Of a stretch of 64,000 nucleotides of DNA, positions 46,141 through 53,825 are shown in pieces. Origin of the DNA: Chloroflexota bacterium (GTDB lineage Bacteria > Chloroflexota > UBA11872 > UBA12225); NCBI GenBank assembly GCA_030447525.1, contig JAUJOR010000002.1, positions 343,931 to 407,930 on the forward strand, written 5' to 3'. The translations under genes and the position numbers were made by a program. The notes below the pieces were generated by a model. It was not told the origin of the DNA and did not search any database. It saw only the letters and a program-made list of their open reading frames with translations. Positions within the stretch are counted from its first letter, which is position 1, and every line of letters starts with the position of its first letter.

Positions 46141-46782
46141 ATGACCCAGCAATTGTCGACGCTCCGCCTCTTCATTGCCCTCCCTGTGCCGCAGGCCGTG
46201 AGCGCCAGGCTGGGCGCGCTGCAGCGGGCCTGGAAGGCCCACGGCTTGCCGTTCCGCTGGACGCGAGCGGAGGGACTGCACCTGACACTCGTCTTTCTCG
46301 GTGGGCGTCCGGCGCAGGAAGTCCCAGAGATAGCGCAAGCGCTCGGCCGGGCCGTGGCCGGCCGGGCGCCCCTGCGGCTGGCGGTGCGGGGGCTGGGCTG
46401 TTTCCCCACCCCGGTTCGGCCGCGAGTGGTCTGGGCCGGCCTGACCGGCGATCTAGACGCCCTGGACGGGCTGCGCCGGGCACTTGGAGCTGAGCTGCAG
46501 GCCGCCGGGGTCCCCTTCCAGCGACAGCCCTTCCGGCCTCACATCACCCTGGGGCGCGCCGCCAGACCAGCACCGCCGGGGGAGACGACACGCCTCCAGG
46601 CGCAACTGGCAGCCGGGCAGGAGACGAGCTACGGCGCCTGGAAAGCGGACTCCGTCGAGCTGGTGCGCAGCCAGCTGCAGCCGGGCGGAAGCATCTACAC
46701 CACGGCGGCCCGGGCCACTCTCGGGACGGCGCCGCCCCCGGCTGTCACTACCTGGACGGCACCCCAGAGGCAAGAGCCGTGA
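46141..46782 (+). CDS. thpR: RNA 2',3'-cyclic phosphodiesterase (ThpR/LigT)
   Basis: A 213-residue 2H phosphoesterase. Both catalytic HxTx motifs are present: GLHLTLVFLGG and FRPHITLGRAA. N-terminal RLFIALPVPQAVSARL fits the family. It hydrolyses 2',3'-cyclic phosphates on RNA (in E. coli it also seals tRNA halves 2'-5'). It is coupled to the next gene by GTGA. The C-terminus carries about 15 extra low-complexity residues. Confidence 0.93.
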   Translation: MTQQLSTLRLFIALPVPQAVSARLGALQRAWKAHGLPFRWTRAEGLHLTLVFLGGRPAQEVPEIAQALGRAVAGRAPLRLAVRGLGCFPTPVRPRVVWAGLTGDLDALDGLRRALGAELQAAGVPFQRQPFRPHITLGRAARPAPPGETTRLQAQLAAGQETSYGAWKADSVELVRSQLQPGGSIYTTAARATLGTAPPPAVTTWTAPQRQEP

Positions 46783-47720
46783 GCCGGCAACGGGCGGAGA
46801 CCGGACGCGCCGCGGCCGTTCTGGGGCTCGGTTCCCTGGGGGCGTCGCTGGCGCTGGCTCTCAAGGGATCAGCGCGCTTCGCCACCGTCGCCGGCTGGGA
46901 CCCTGACTTCGACGTCGTCCGCCAGGCCCAGAAGTCCGCCGTGGCCGATCGCTACCCCGGCAACGCCCCCGACGCCGCCCGGGGGGCAGCAGCTGTCTTC
47001 CTCGCCGTGACCGCGGACGAGATGGGCGCCACGCTGACCGCCATCGCCCCCCATCTCTCCCCTGGTACGGTAGTTTGCAGCCTTGACGAGTCCCACGAGC
47101 GCGCCGGCCGCCTGGCGGCCGGAATCCTCCCGGACAGCGTCAGCTTTGTGGCCGCCCATCCGGTGCTCCGTGACCTACCCGCCCCGCTTGCACCCCCGTC
47201 ATCGGCCCTCTTTCGGGGCGGGGTGATGTGCCTCTCCCCGGCGGCCGGCGCGCATCCGGACGCCGTAGCCTACCTCGCCGGCCTGGCTGAAGCCCTGGAG
47301 ATGGAGGCCTTTTTCGTCAATGCGCGGGAGCACGACGCCTTTTTCGCCGGCATCGGTCGACTCCCCTCGGTACTGGCCGCGGCCTATGTGCGCCTGGTGA
47401 CGCGGGAAAAGAGCTGGCCGGAGTTGGGGCGCATTGCCGGGGGCGAGTTCCGGCAGATCGCCTCGCTTGCAGACGTGGAGCCCTGGCGTGAGCAGCCGGC
47501 CCTGGACGGGTCGCGCGACCACCTGGTGCGCTGGCTGGATGGCCTGGTCACGGAGCTGAACACCCTGCGCGACGCCCTGCAAGATGGGCAAGTCCCCAAG
47601 GACTTCTACGCCACGGCGTCGGATGCCGTGCTCAAGTGGAAGCACGACCGTGCCTTGCCGGGCGTGGCGTCTGACCTCCCCAGGCCCTCGCCCCTGCCCA
47701 GGCGCCGCTTCGGCTGGTGA
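46779..47720 (+). CDS. Prephenate dehydrogenase-like (TyrA family) protein
   Basis: A 313-residue protein with an N-terminal Rossmann fold (AAVLGLGSLGASLALALKGS; WDPDFDVVRQA) and a helical dimerisation half, resembling arogenate/prephenate dehydrogenases. The region normally reading G-x-H-P-M is AAHPVLRD here, so the substrate site is divergent. If it is TyrA it would make tyrosine from the chorismate produced by the aro operon, but it lies 24 kb away. An oxidoreductase with another substrate is a real alternative. The GTG overlaps the thpR stop. Confidence 0.55.
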   Translation: MSRQRAETGRAAAVLGLGSLGASLALALKGSARFATVAGWDPDFDVVRQAQKSAVADRYPGNAPDAARGAAAVFLAVTADEMGATLTAIAPHLSPGTVVCSLDESHERAGRLAAGILPDSVSFVAAHPVLRDLPAPLAPPSSALFRGGVMCLSPAAGAHPDAVAYLAGLAEALEMEAFFVNAREHDAFFAGIGRLPSVLAAAYVRLVTREKSWPELGRIAGGEFRQIASLADVEPWREQPALDGSRDHLVRWLDGLVTELNTLRDALQDGQVPKDFYATASDAVLKWKHDRALPGVASDLPRPSPLPRRRFGW

Positions 47721-47857
47721 GTCTCTTGTGCCTGGCGGGGCACCCGCAGCACATGACCGCGGAGGGCCGCACGGCGCGGCCGGTGGAACGTTAGAGCGAG
47801 TTCTCACCAGCCCCCGGGCGGGCAGGTGGGGGCACCACCCTGCCTCGATCGGTCTGC

Positions 47858-47863
47858 TATGCT
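47858..47863 (+). promoter_or_regulatory. Extended -10 promoter of tRNA-Gln
   Basis: TGC-TATGCT (47855-47863) lies 18 bases before the mature 5' end. It is identical over TGCTATGCTT to the box before the possible small RNA at 3.66 kb. Confidence 0.5.
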
Positions 47864-47881
47864 TATCGCGGACGGCACCAT

Positions 47882-47955
47882 TGCCGCGTCGTCTAACGGT
47901 AGGACGCTTGACTCTGGATCAAGTAGTTGGGGTTCGAATCCCTGCGCGGCAGCCA
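47882..47955 (+). tRNA. tRNA-Gln (anticodon CTG)
   Basis: Cloverleaf read by eye: acceptor TGCCGCG with CGCGGCA, D arm GTCT/GGAC, anticodon stem CTTGA/TCAAG with loop CTCTGGA (anticodon CTG), T arm TGGGG/CCCTG with loop TTCGAAT, discriminator G and an encoded CCA (47953-47955). U1-A72 and G73 are typical of tRNA-Gln. Confidence 0.95.
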
Positions 47956-48098
47956 TCATTGCATCTACGCCGCCCTTTCTCCAGCCCCCGAACTTGGGGG
48001 CTTTTGTCTTGATCCGCTCCGGCGCCCCCCCACGACGCCAGACCCGATGCCGGTGCGCCGGCCCGGTGCCGTCCGGCGGGGTGCCGGCGTGAGCCCCT

Positions 48099-48938
48099 GT
48101 GGCCCGTGAGCGTGGCGCCGCCCCGGAGCTCGACGAAGTCTTGTCCCTGCGCCGGATGCTCGGAGAACTCCATCCCGGAGCCGCGCCCGTGGCGACGCAA
48201 GTCTGCGGCCCATCGATAACTGGGGCAAGGGTGCTCGTCGCCGTACCGGGCAGCTTTAATCCCCCCCACGCGGCGCATCTGGCCCTGCTGCGCGCCGGCA
48301 TCCTGGCGGCCGGCGCCGACGCGGGCATCTTTGTCCTGAGCGTGCGCTCGGTGGACAAGGAGGCGGTCAGCGGCATGCTCCTGGAGGACCGCCTGTGGCT
48401 CCTCTGTGGCTTGCTCCAGGACCTGGCCCTCGAGGGCGCGGCCGACCTGAACGGCGTTGGCCTGGGGGCCGCCGTGAGCAGCCGCGGCCTGTACGTGGAT
48501 CAGGCCGCGGCCTTGAGGCGGCTCTGTCCGGGCGCCCAGGAGGTGGTCTTCGTCATTGGCTACGACAAGATCGTGCAAGTCCTGGACGCCCGCTACTACG
48601 ACGATCGCGAGGCCACCTTGGAGCGCCTCTTTAGCCAGGCTCGCTTTCTGGTCGCCTCTCGTGACCAGAGCTCAGCCGCCGACCTGGAGGAGCTGCTTGC
48701 CCGGCCGGAAAACCGGCCCTACGCAGCGGGGGTGCAGGACCTTGTCCTCGACGCCTCGCTCGCCGGGGTGTCCTCTTCGGCCACGCGACTGGCCATTTCT
48801 GCCGGCTCGTCGGCGGCCGGTGCGTTGCCGGCCCGTGTCGCTTCCTTCCTGGCCGCGACCGGCTGCTACGCTGCGCCCGACGGCCAGGGCCGCTACGGCC
48901 GGCGGGTGGCGGCCCTGGCTAGCCGGCATCTCGGGTAG
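48099..48938 (+). CDS. Nicotinamide/nicotinate mononucleotide adenylyltransferase-like protein
   Basis: A 279-residue nucleotidyltransferase of the HIGH superfamily. Seen: the ATP-binding VAVPGSFNPPHAAHLALL (FNPPHxxH), FVIGYDKIVQVLDARYY, and the C-terminal GVSSSATRLAIS (SSTxxR-type motif). It is longer than NadD (about 200), and the GYDK..DARYYDD region recalls fungal POF1-type NMN adenylyltransferases. It would make NAD(+) or its precursor from a mononucleotide; another nucleotidyl transfer cannot be excluded. Convergent with a PncC-like gene. The start is uncertain; several GTG codons lie near 48099. Confidence 0.55.
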   Translation: MARERGAAPELDEVLSLRRMLGELHPGAAPVATQVCGPSITGARVLVAVPGSFNPPHAAHLALLRAGILAAGADAGIFVLSVRSVDKEAVSGMLLEDRLWLLCGLLQDLALEGAADLNGVGLGAAVSSRGLYVDQAAALRRLCPGAQEVVFVIGYDKIVQVLDARYYDDREATLERLFSQARFLVASRDQSSAADLEELLARPENRPYAAGVQDLVLDASLAGVSSSATRLAISAGSSAAGALPARVASFLAATGCYAAPDGQGRYGRRVAALASRHLG

Positions 48939-49023
48939 CCGCCCGCCCTTGACGCGCCTGGACCGGCGGCGGCATCCAGGACCGGATGACGGACTCGGGT
49001 ACCTGCCGGGCCTACCTGCCGGG

Positions 49024-49548
49024 TCAGTCAGGACCGTCCACTAGGGCGTCGGCGAGCCATGCCAGGGCGGTGCCGGCGAACGCCTTCTGATTCGCCAGGC
49101 GGTCGTTCCAACCCGTGCTGAGTGAGTGCGTGACGCTATGCCGGCCGGCGACGGCGAAGTAGGCCACACCGGCACCCTTGCGCGAGCGCCGTCCCGTCTG
49201 CGGCCCGGCGATGCCCACCTCCGCCAGCCCCCAGCTGGCCCCGAGGGACTCGCGCACGGCTTCTGCCAGAGCCAGAGCCCCGGCCGCGCTGACCACGCCG
49301 TGGGGCCCAAATCCCTCCGGCGGGAGGCCCAGCCAGCGGGCCTTGGCCCCGGGGCCGTAGGCCACCACGCCCCCTAGAAACCAGGTAGATGCCCCGGGGA
49401 CGGCCACCAGGGCAGCCGAGATCAGCCCGCCGGCGGCGGTCTCGGCAACGGCGAGCGTCTCATCCCGCTCGAACAGCTGGGCCGCGATCCGCCCTGCCGT
49501 GGCCGGCCATGACCGGGGATCACCAGCCGCAACCAGAGAGAGCCTCAG
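49024..49548 (-). CDS. CinA C-terminal (PncC, NMN amidase)-like protein, probable CTG start
   Basis: About 174 residues with the CinA-C fold: LAVAETAAGGLISAALVAVP, GASTWFLGGVVAYGPGAKAR, and GLAEVGIAGPQTGRR. PncC recycles NMN to NaMN. The usual AESCTGG nucleophile motif is AETAAGG here, with Thr in place of the catalytic Ser, so activity is doubtful. The conserved domain starts upstream of the first ATG (49407), which would cut it in half. The frame has no ATG, GTG or TTG that keeps it whole. A CTG at 49548-49546 overlaps the previous stop (CTGA) with GGTGA 3 bases upstream and is the best start. Confidence 0.65.
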   Translation of the reverse strand: MRLSLVAAGDPRSWPATAGRIAAQLFERDETLAVAETAAGGLISAALVAVPGASTWFLGGVVAYGPGAKARWLGLPPEGFGPHGVVSAAGALALAEAVRESLGASWGLAEVGIAGPQTGRRSRKGAGVAYFAVAGRHSVTHSLSTGWNDRLANQKAFAGTALAWLADALVDGPD

Positions 49549-50846
49549 GCTTCACCCTTGATGATGCTATTGACCGCCATGGCCGCAGCCGTAGTGGCCT
49601 CTCTTGCCCCGCGGGTGCCCTGCCAGAAGGGGGCCAGCTCCCGCTGAGTCGCCAGCCGCATCTCGTCGCCACGCGGGAGGATCACCGGGCTGCGGGCCCG
49701 ATAGAGGGCATTGGGGATCCCCGGACGGCGGTCATGGGGCGGCCCGCCCACCAGCTGATAGGACTCCGCCCCGACGATAGCCTTGGCCTGCGGTAGCCAG
49801 AGGGCGTTGTCTAGCTCGAGGCGCTGGGTTTCCACGTCCACCAGGAACTGCAACAGCTCCCAGCCGTCGTCCGGGTGCTGGGCGTTGAAGGACAGGGCCA
49901 TCACGTCCGGGCGGTAGCCCCCGTGCTGCCCGGACGCCCCCCGCGGCTGCGCGGCGATGGCGAAGTCCAGCCCCGGCTGCTTGGTCAGCTCCAGCTCGGC
50001 ATCTGCCGGCCCGTACCACATGGCGACATGACCAGACACAAAGGCCGCAAGGCTGTCCGAGATCTCCCCGGCCGGCGGGGCGACGCGGTGCTTGTGGCGA
50101 AGGTTGGCCAGCCACTCCAAGGCTTCGACTGCCGGTCCCTGGTCGATGGCCGAGGTCTCCCGCGTTGGGTCCAGCTCGTCTGCACCGGCGCCCCATAGCC
50201 AGGGGTGGTAGAAGTCGGCCAGGGGCTCGAGCGCGACGCCCCACCGGCCGCCGCCGGCGGCGCCGGGTCGCGTCAGCTCACGGGCCGTCTTCAGAAAGTC
50301 GTCCCACGTCCATGAGACCGCCGGGGCCTTGACGCCCGCCTGGCTGGTCAGCTGCCGATTGTAGAACACCACCCAAGCGCCGGTCTGCCCCCTCGGCAGG
50401 GCAAAAAAGCCCCGCTTGAAGGTGGCAACATCAAACGGAGCGGCCAGGTTGTCGGTCTTGAACCCATCGCGCCGAAAATAGGGATCCAACCGCCGGGCAG
50501 CCTCTTCATTGTAGAAGGTGGGCGCCGACCACGCCGGCAGGCGCATCACGTCTGGCGGGGTGCCGCCACTGAGGAGACTGATCTGCTTGGCCACGTGCTC
50601 CGCCATCGTCGGCGACCAGATCACGTCCACCTTCAGATCGGAATAGTTCTTCTCGAAGGCCAGCAGCGACCAGTTCTCGATCTCACGGCGCTGAGTCGTC
50701 CCCCAGGTGGAGTAGATCACCTTGCCCTCGGATAGCCCCGTCTTTGGTAGCTCATCCAGGTTCTCCTGTGCTCCGCAGGCGGCGGCGAGCACAGGGACAA
50801 GCGTCAAGGCAAATAAGCGACGGCGGGATGGCGCGAGGGGGGCCAT
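49545..50846 (-). CDS. Extracellular solute-binding lipoprotein (ABC sugar type)
   Basis: A 433-residue periplasmic-binding-protein-like lipoprotein. The signal peptide RRRLFALTLVPVLAAACG ends in a lipobox (LAAAC). The mature protein shows the family-1 solute-binding pattern (VIYSTWGTTQRREIENWSLL; MAEHVAKQISLLSGGTPPDV; AWVVFYNRQLTSQAGVKAPA; VSGHVAMWYGPADAELELT). It binds sugars or oligosaccharides for an ABC importer, but no permease or ATPase gene is adjacent. GGAG lies 4 bases before ATG 50846. The end overlaps the PncC-like gene. Confidence 0.88.
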   Translation of the reverse strand: MAPLAPSRRRLFALTLVPVLAAACGAQENLDELPKTGLSEGKVIYSTWGTTQRREIENWSLLAFEKNYSDLKVDVIWSPTMAEHVAKQISLLSGGTPPDVMRLPAWSAPTFYNEEAARRLDPYFRRDGFKTDNLAAPFDVATFKRGFFALPRGQTGAWVVFYNRQLTSQAGVKAPAVSWTWDDFLKTARELTRPGAAGGGRWGVALEPLADFYHPWLWGAGADELDPTRETSAIDQGPAVEALEWLANLRHKHRVAPPAGEISDSLAAFVSGHVAMWYGPADAELELTKQPGLDFAIAAQPRGASGQHGGYRPDVMALSFNAQHPDDGWELLQFLVDVETQRLELDNALWLPQAKAIVGAESYQLVGGPPHDRRPGIPNALYRARSPVILPRGDEMRLATQRELAPFWQGTRGAREATTAAAMAVNSIIKGEA

Positions 50847-50858
50847 ATATCTCCGTAA

Positions 50859-50864
50859 AGTATA
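50859..50864 (-). promoter_or_regulatory. -10 box of the solute-binding protein gene
   Basis: TATACT on the minus strand (50864-50859), 12 bases before the ATG at 50846, predicting a very short leader. No good -35 seen. Confidence 0.45.
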
Positions 50865-50982
50865 GCGCCGGAAGGCGTGCCCCTTGGCCCCGCCTGGCAG
50901 CGATGGCGCCGTCTGGCGTGGGCATTGTGACATTGTTTGACCTGAGTGTGCCCTTTGTATCTCCCCGGAGCCAGGCCGCCCG

Positions 50983-52431
50983 GTGTCGGCGCAGGCAATG
51001 GTGACCTTCCCGCTTGCCGTATGGTCTGTAGCGAGGCCTGTGAACGAGACGAGCGCACTGCCCAGCTCAACCCACCCCCGGCTTCGTCCAGTCGACGCGC
51101 AGTGGGTAAAGGTGCACGGCGAGCCGCAGCTCTGGCTACGTGACCCGCTGGCCCTTTCCGGCGCCACGCTGCTCGTCCCGGCGCCAGTCGTACCGCTCCT
51201 GGCCAGGCTCGATGGGACACGCGACCTGGGCTCCCTGGCAAGGGAGCTCGCGGCGCTGGCCGGCGTACCCCTCTCTCTCGCTACGATGAAGGGCTTCGTC
51301 CAGGCCCTGGATGATGCCCTGCTCCTGGAGGGCGAGCGCCAGCGGGCCGCCCTGGAGGAGGCGCGGGCCGCCTTTCGCGCCCAGCCCTTCCGTCCCCCGG
51401 CCCTGGCGGGGCAGACGTACCCGGCCGCCCCGGAGTCGCTGGAGGCTCAGCTCACTCGCTTCGGCCAGGTCTGGCGCAGCGAAATAACATCCGCGCACCT
51501 TGATGGGGGCGCCCTCCCTCCCGCGCAACTCACCCCTACGCTGCCGGCATTCGCCCCCATGCGCCCGATTGCCAGGGCCGCCGGCGTGCTCAGCCCGCAC
51601 ATTGATTACGCCCGTGGCGGGCCGTTATACGCCGGCACCTGGACGGCGGCGCTCCCGGCCGTGGCCACCGCAGAAGTCGTCGTCATCTTTGGCACCGACC
51701 ATGCCGGCAGCGCCGGGCGGCTGACCCCCACACGCCAGCGCTACGCCACGCCCTGGGGCCCCCTGCCGACAGACCTGGACGCCGTGGACGCCCTGGCGGC
51801 CGCCGTCGGCGAGACCGCCGCCTATGACGAGGAGCTGCACCATCGTCGGGAGCATTCGATCGAGCTGGCCACCGTCTGGCTCCACTGGGCGCTGCGCCAC
51901 AGCGGGCGGCTGGAAGAACGGCTCCCGCGCCTGATCCCGATCCTGTGTGGCTCGTTTCACCCCTACGTCCAGCGGCCAACGCAACCGAGGATGGCCCCGG
52001 CCGAGAGCAGGGCTCTGGAGTCCCCCCTCCTAGAAGGGGCGCCGTGCCTGGAGGGTGCGTTGACTGCCTTGCAGCAGGCCATCGGCCGGCGCCGGGCGCT
52101 GATCGTCTCCGCCGCCGACCTGGCACACGTCGGGCCGGCCTTCGGCGATCGAGCGCCCCTCGGGGAGGGCGCCAGGGGATGCCTCGCCGGGAGCGACTCC
52201 CTTGTCCTGCAGGCCACCCTCAGTGGCCGCGCCGAGACGTTTCTTGACGCCCTCAGGGCCATCGAAGACCGCACCCGCGTCTGCGGCCTCCCGCCGACCT
52301 ATTGGGCGCTGCGCCTCCTGGAGCGACTGGCCGGTGCGCCCCTGGCCGGGCGGCTCGTTGGATATCGCCAATGCCCGGCCGACGCCGCCTTCGGCTCCGT
52401 GGTGAGCATCGCCGGCGTGGTGTGGGAGTAG
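50983..52431 (+). CDS. amrB: MEMO-family protein (AmmeMemoRadiSam system protein B)
   Basis: A 482-residue protein. Residues about 210-475 are the MEMO domain, related to class III extradiol dioxygenases: VLSPHIDYARGGPLYAGTW, IFGTDHAGS, HHRREHSIELATVWLHW, LIPILCGSF, IVSAADLAHVGPAFGD. The N-terminal 200 residues contain a winged-helix-like segment (LARLDGTRDLGSLARELAAL) seen in longer AmrB proteins. The family occurs with AmmeMemoRadiSam proteins A (AMMECR1) and radical SAM; neither is in the window. Function is poorly defined. The GTG start at 50983 is tentative; ATG 50998 and GTG 51041 are options. Confidence 0.85.
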   Translation: MSAQAMVTFPLAVWSVARPVNETSALPSSTHPRLRPVDAQWVKVHGEPQLWLRDPLALSGATLLVPAPVVPLLARLDGTRDLGSLARELAALAGVPLSLATMKGFVQALDDALLLEGERQRAALEEARAAFRAQPFRPPALAGQTYPAAPESLEAQLTRFGQVWRSEITSAHLDGGALPPAQLTPTLPAFAPMRPIARAAGVLSPHIDYARGGPLYAGTWTAALPAVATAEVVVIFGTDHAGSAGRLTPTRQRYATPWGPLPTDLDAVDALAAAVGETAAYDEELHHRREHSIELATVWLHWALRHSGRLEERLPRLIPILCGSFHPYVQRPTQPRMAPAESRALESPLLEGAPCLEGALTALQQAIGRRRALIVSAADLAHVGPAFGDRAPLGEGARGCLAGSDSLVLQATLSGRAETFLDALRAIEDRTRVCGLPPTYWALRLLERLAGAPLAGRLVGYRQCPADAAFGSVVSIAGVVWE

Positions 52432-52475
52432 CCCCGTGCCGGCCCTGGCAGGCCGCGGGCCGCGCGTCAACCTGC

Positions 52476-53246
52476 TCAGCGCGGTGAGGCGGGAACGCTT
52501 CGCGCCCAGCGCCGTGGCGTGAGGCGGTAACGAACCCAGTAGAGCAGGATCAGGCGGATCATACGTGCCCCCACCCCTACCGCCGTGGCCGGGGAGCCGG
52601 TGATCTTACTCTCCCCCGTGCGGCCGCGGTAATTCACCGGCACCTCCACTAGACGCAGGCCTGAGTGCAGGGCCAGACAGACCATCTCCGGCAGGAAGTG
52701 CGAGCCCCCGACCGTAAGTCCCTCGCGGATGGCCAGGTAGGCCTCACGGCGGAGCAGGCGGAGGGTGCAACCGCAGTCGGAGAGGGACGGCCCGCCGAAC
52801 AACACCTGGAGTAGCTTGGCCACCGCCCAGTTGCCCCAGCGCAGGAACCGGCCCATGTTGGCCTCCTGCCAGATCAGCTCCGGCGTGGTGCGCGTCCCCA
52901 GCACGACGTCGAACTCTTCGGCAAAGGCTAGCAGCTTGAGAACGTCTTTGCCGGCGAATGTCCCGTCTGGCTCGGCCAAGACGATCAAGTGGGCCCCGCG
53001 AGCGGTCGCCTCCGCCATCCCCCGTTGCAGGGCGTGGCCGTAGCCCTGTAGCGTCTCCCGCACGTACGTAGCCCCGGCGGCCTTGATCAAGTCAGCCGTC
53101 CGGTCCCGGCTATTGTTGTCTACGGCGACGATCTCATCTACCACGCTGCCGCCCCCAACGGCCAGGAAGTCGGCGATCGCCGCGGCGATGCCAGCCTCCT
53201 CGTTATAGGCCGGAAAGACCACCACCACCCGTTTCCCTTGCCACAT
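52476..53246 (-). CDS. Glycosyltransferase family 2 (polyprenyl-phosphate sugar type)
   Basis: A 256-residue GT-A enzyme: VVVVFPAYNEEAGIAAAIAD, EIVAVDNNSRDRTADLIKAA, the metal site in LIVLAEPDGTF, and SDCGCTLRLLRREAYLAI. It resembles dolichol/undecaprenyl-phosphate mannosyl- or glucosyltransferases but lacks the C-terminal membrane helices of some members, with only a weakly hydrophobic end (MIRLILLYWVRYRL). ATG 53246 starts the fold directly. Confidence 0.87.
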   Translation of the reverse strand: MWQGKRVVVVFPAYNEEAGIAAAIADFLAVGGGSVVDEIVAVDNNSRDRTADLIKAAGATYVRETLQGYGHALQRGMAEATARGAHLIVLAEPDGTFAGKDVLKLLAFAEEFDVVLGTRTTPELIWQEANMGRFLRWGNWAVAKLLQVLFGGPSLSDCGCTLRLLRREAYLAIREGLTVGGSHFLPEMVCLALHSGLRLVEVPVNYRGRTGESKITGSPATAVGVGARMIRLILLYWVRYRLTPRRWARSVPASPR

Positions 53247-53268
53247 CCTGGCGTCGTCCTATCGCCCT

Positions 53269-53350
53269 TGCTCCGTCTTCCCGGCGCGCCCCGTCTTCTC
53301 GGCTCGCCCCGTCTTCTCGGCTCGCTCCGGCTTCTCGGCTCGCTCCGCCG
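53269..53350. repeat. Tandem 18-base repeat, about 4.4 copies
   Basis: The unit CGCCCCGTCTTCTCGGCT occurs exactly at 53287-53304 and 53305-53322, with diverged copies at 53269-53286 and 53323-53340 and a partial one after. It lies just upstream of the minus-strand GT2 start. The rest of 53351-53629 shows no gene. Confidence 0.85.
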
Positions 53351-53639
53351 TCCTGGTGCAGGCCCCCAGCGCAGATCTCCAGTGCAGACCACAGGGGCAA
53401 GCCTCGGCGCATGGGCCCTGGCGCGCAACGAGCCGGCGAGGCCATGCCATCATGGTGGAGTGACCGGCGAGTGCCGGCGGCCTCCCGTGACACGGCGGCC
53501 TCGGAGCGCCGGAGCCGTGAGCCGCGGGATTGTACACGCGCGTCGCGTCGCCCCTGCCGCCGTCGTCTGCACCGCTCGCCGGAAGGCTGGGTTCTCCGCC
53601 GGGGACGATGGCCCTGTGGCTGCATCTTGTCTCCAGGGC

Positions 53640-53825
53640 TGATACTTGGTATCACGGGAAGGTTCCCGGGGGAGTGAATCGCCCCGATCCGCAGTCGTCC
53701 CATTGACGCCGCTTATCGGGAGATGAGCCACGATGCGGCCCCGGGTCGAACGGCCGGGGGACGTAACGGCTCAGGCGCCGAACAGCTCAGGGATGGAGCG
53801 GCTCAGGGGCGCCAGGGGGGATGAT
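53640..53825 (+). promoter_or_regulatory. Possible cobalamin-riboswitch-like leader of cbiMQO
   Basis: Between 53640 and 53740 the sequence has elements in the order expected for a B12 riboswitch: GGTATCACGGGAAGG (GGT then GGGAA), GGGGGAGTGAATCGCCCC (stem around GTGAATC), TCCGCAGTCG, and TCGGGAGATGAGCC in place of the B12 box. The match to the B12-box consensus AGCCNGGAGACC is poor, so this could be a degenerate or variant aptamer or chance. Downstream, two GGCGCC palindromes and a run of G before the cbiM ATG could form a structure over the ribosome site. Confidence 0.3.

Noticed and set aside
46005..46409. An N-terminal extension of GalU by 135 codons
   Set aside because: The frame is open but overlaps thpR on the other strand, reads as low-complexity, and no GalU family member begins that early.
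53269..53350. A repeat-protein coding region (Glu-Lys-Arg repeats on the minus strand)
   Set aside because: The repetitive translation comes from an 18-base tandem repeat upstream of the GT2 start. No start, ribosome site or domain supports a gene.
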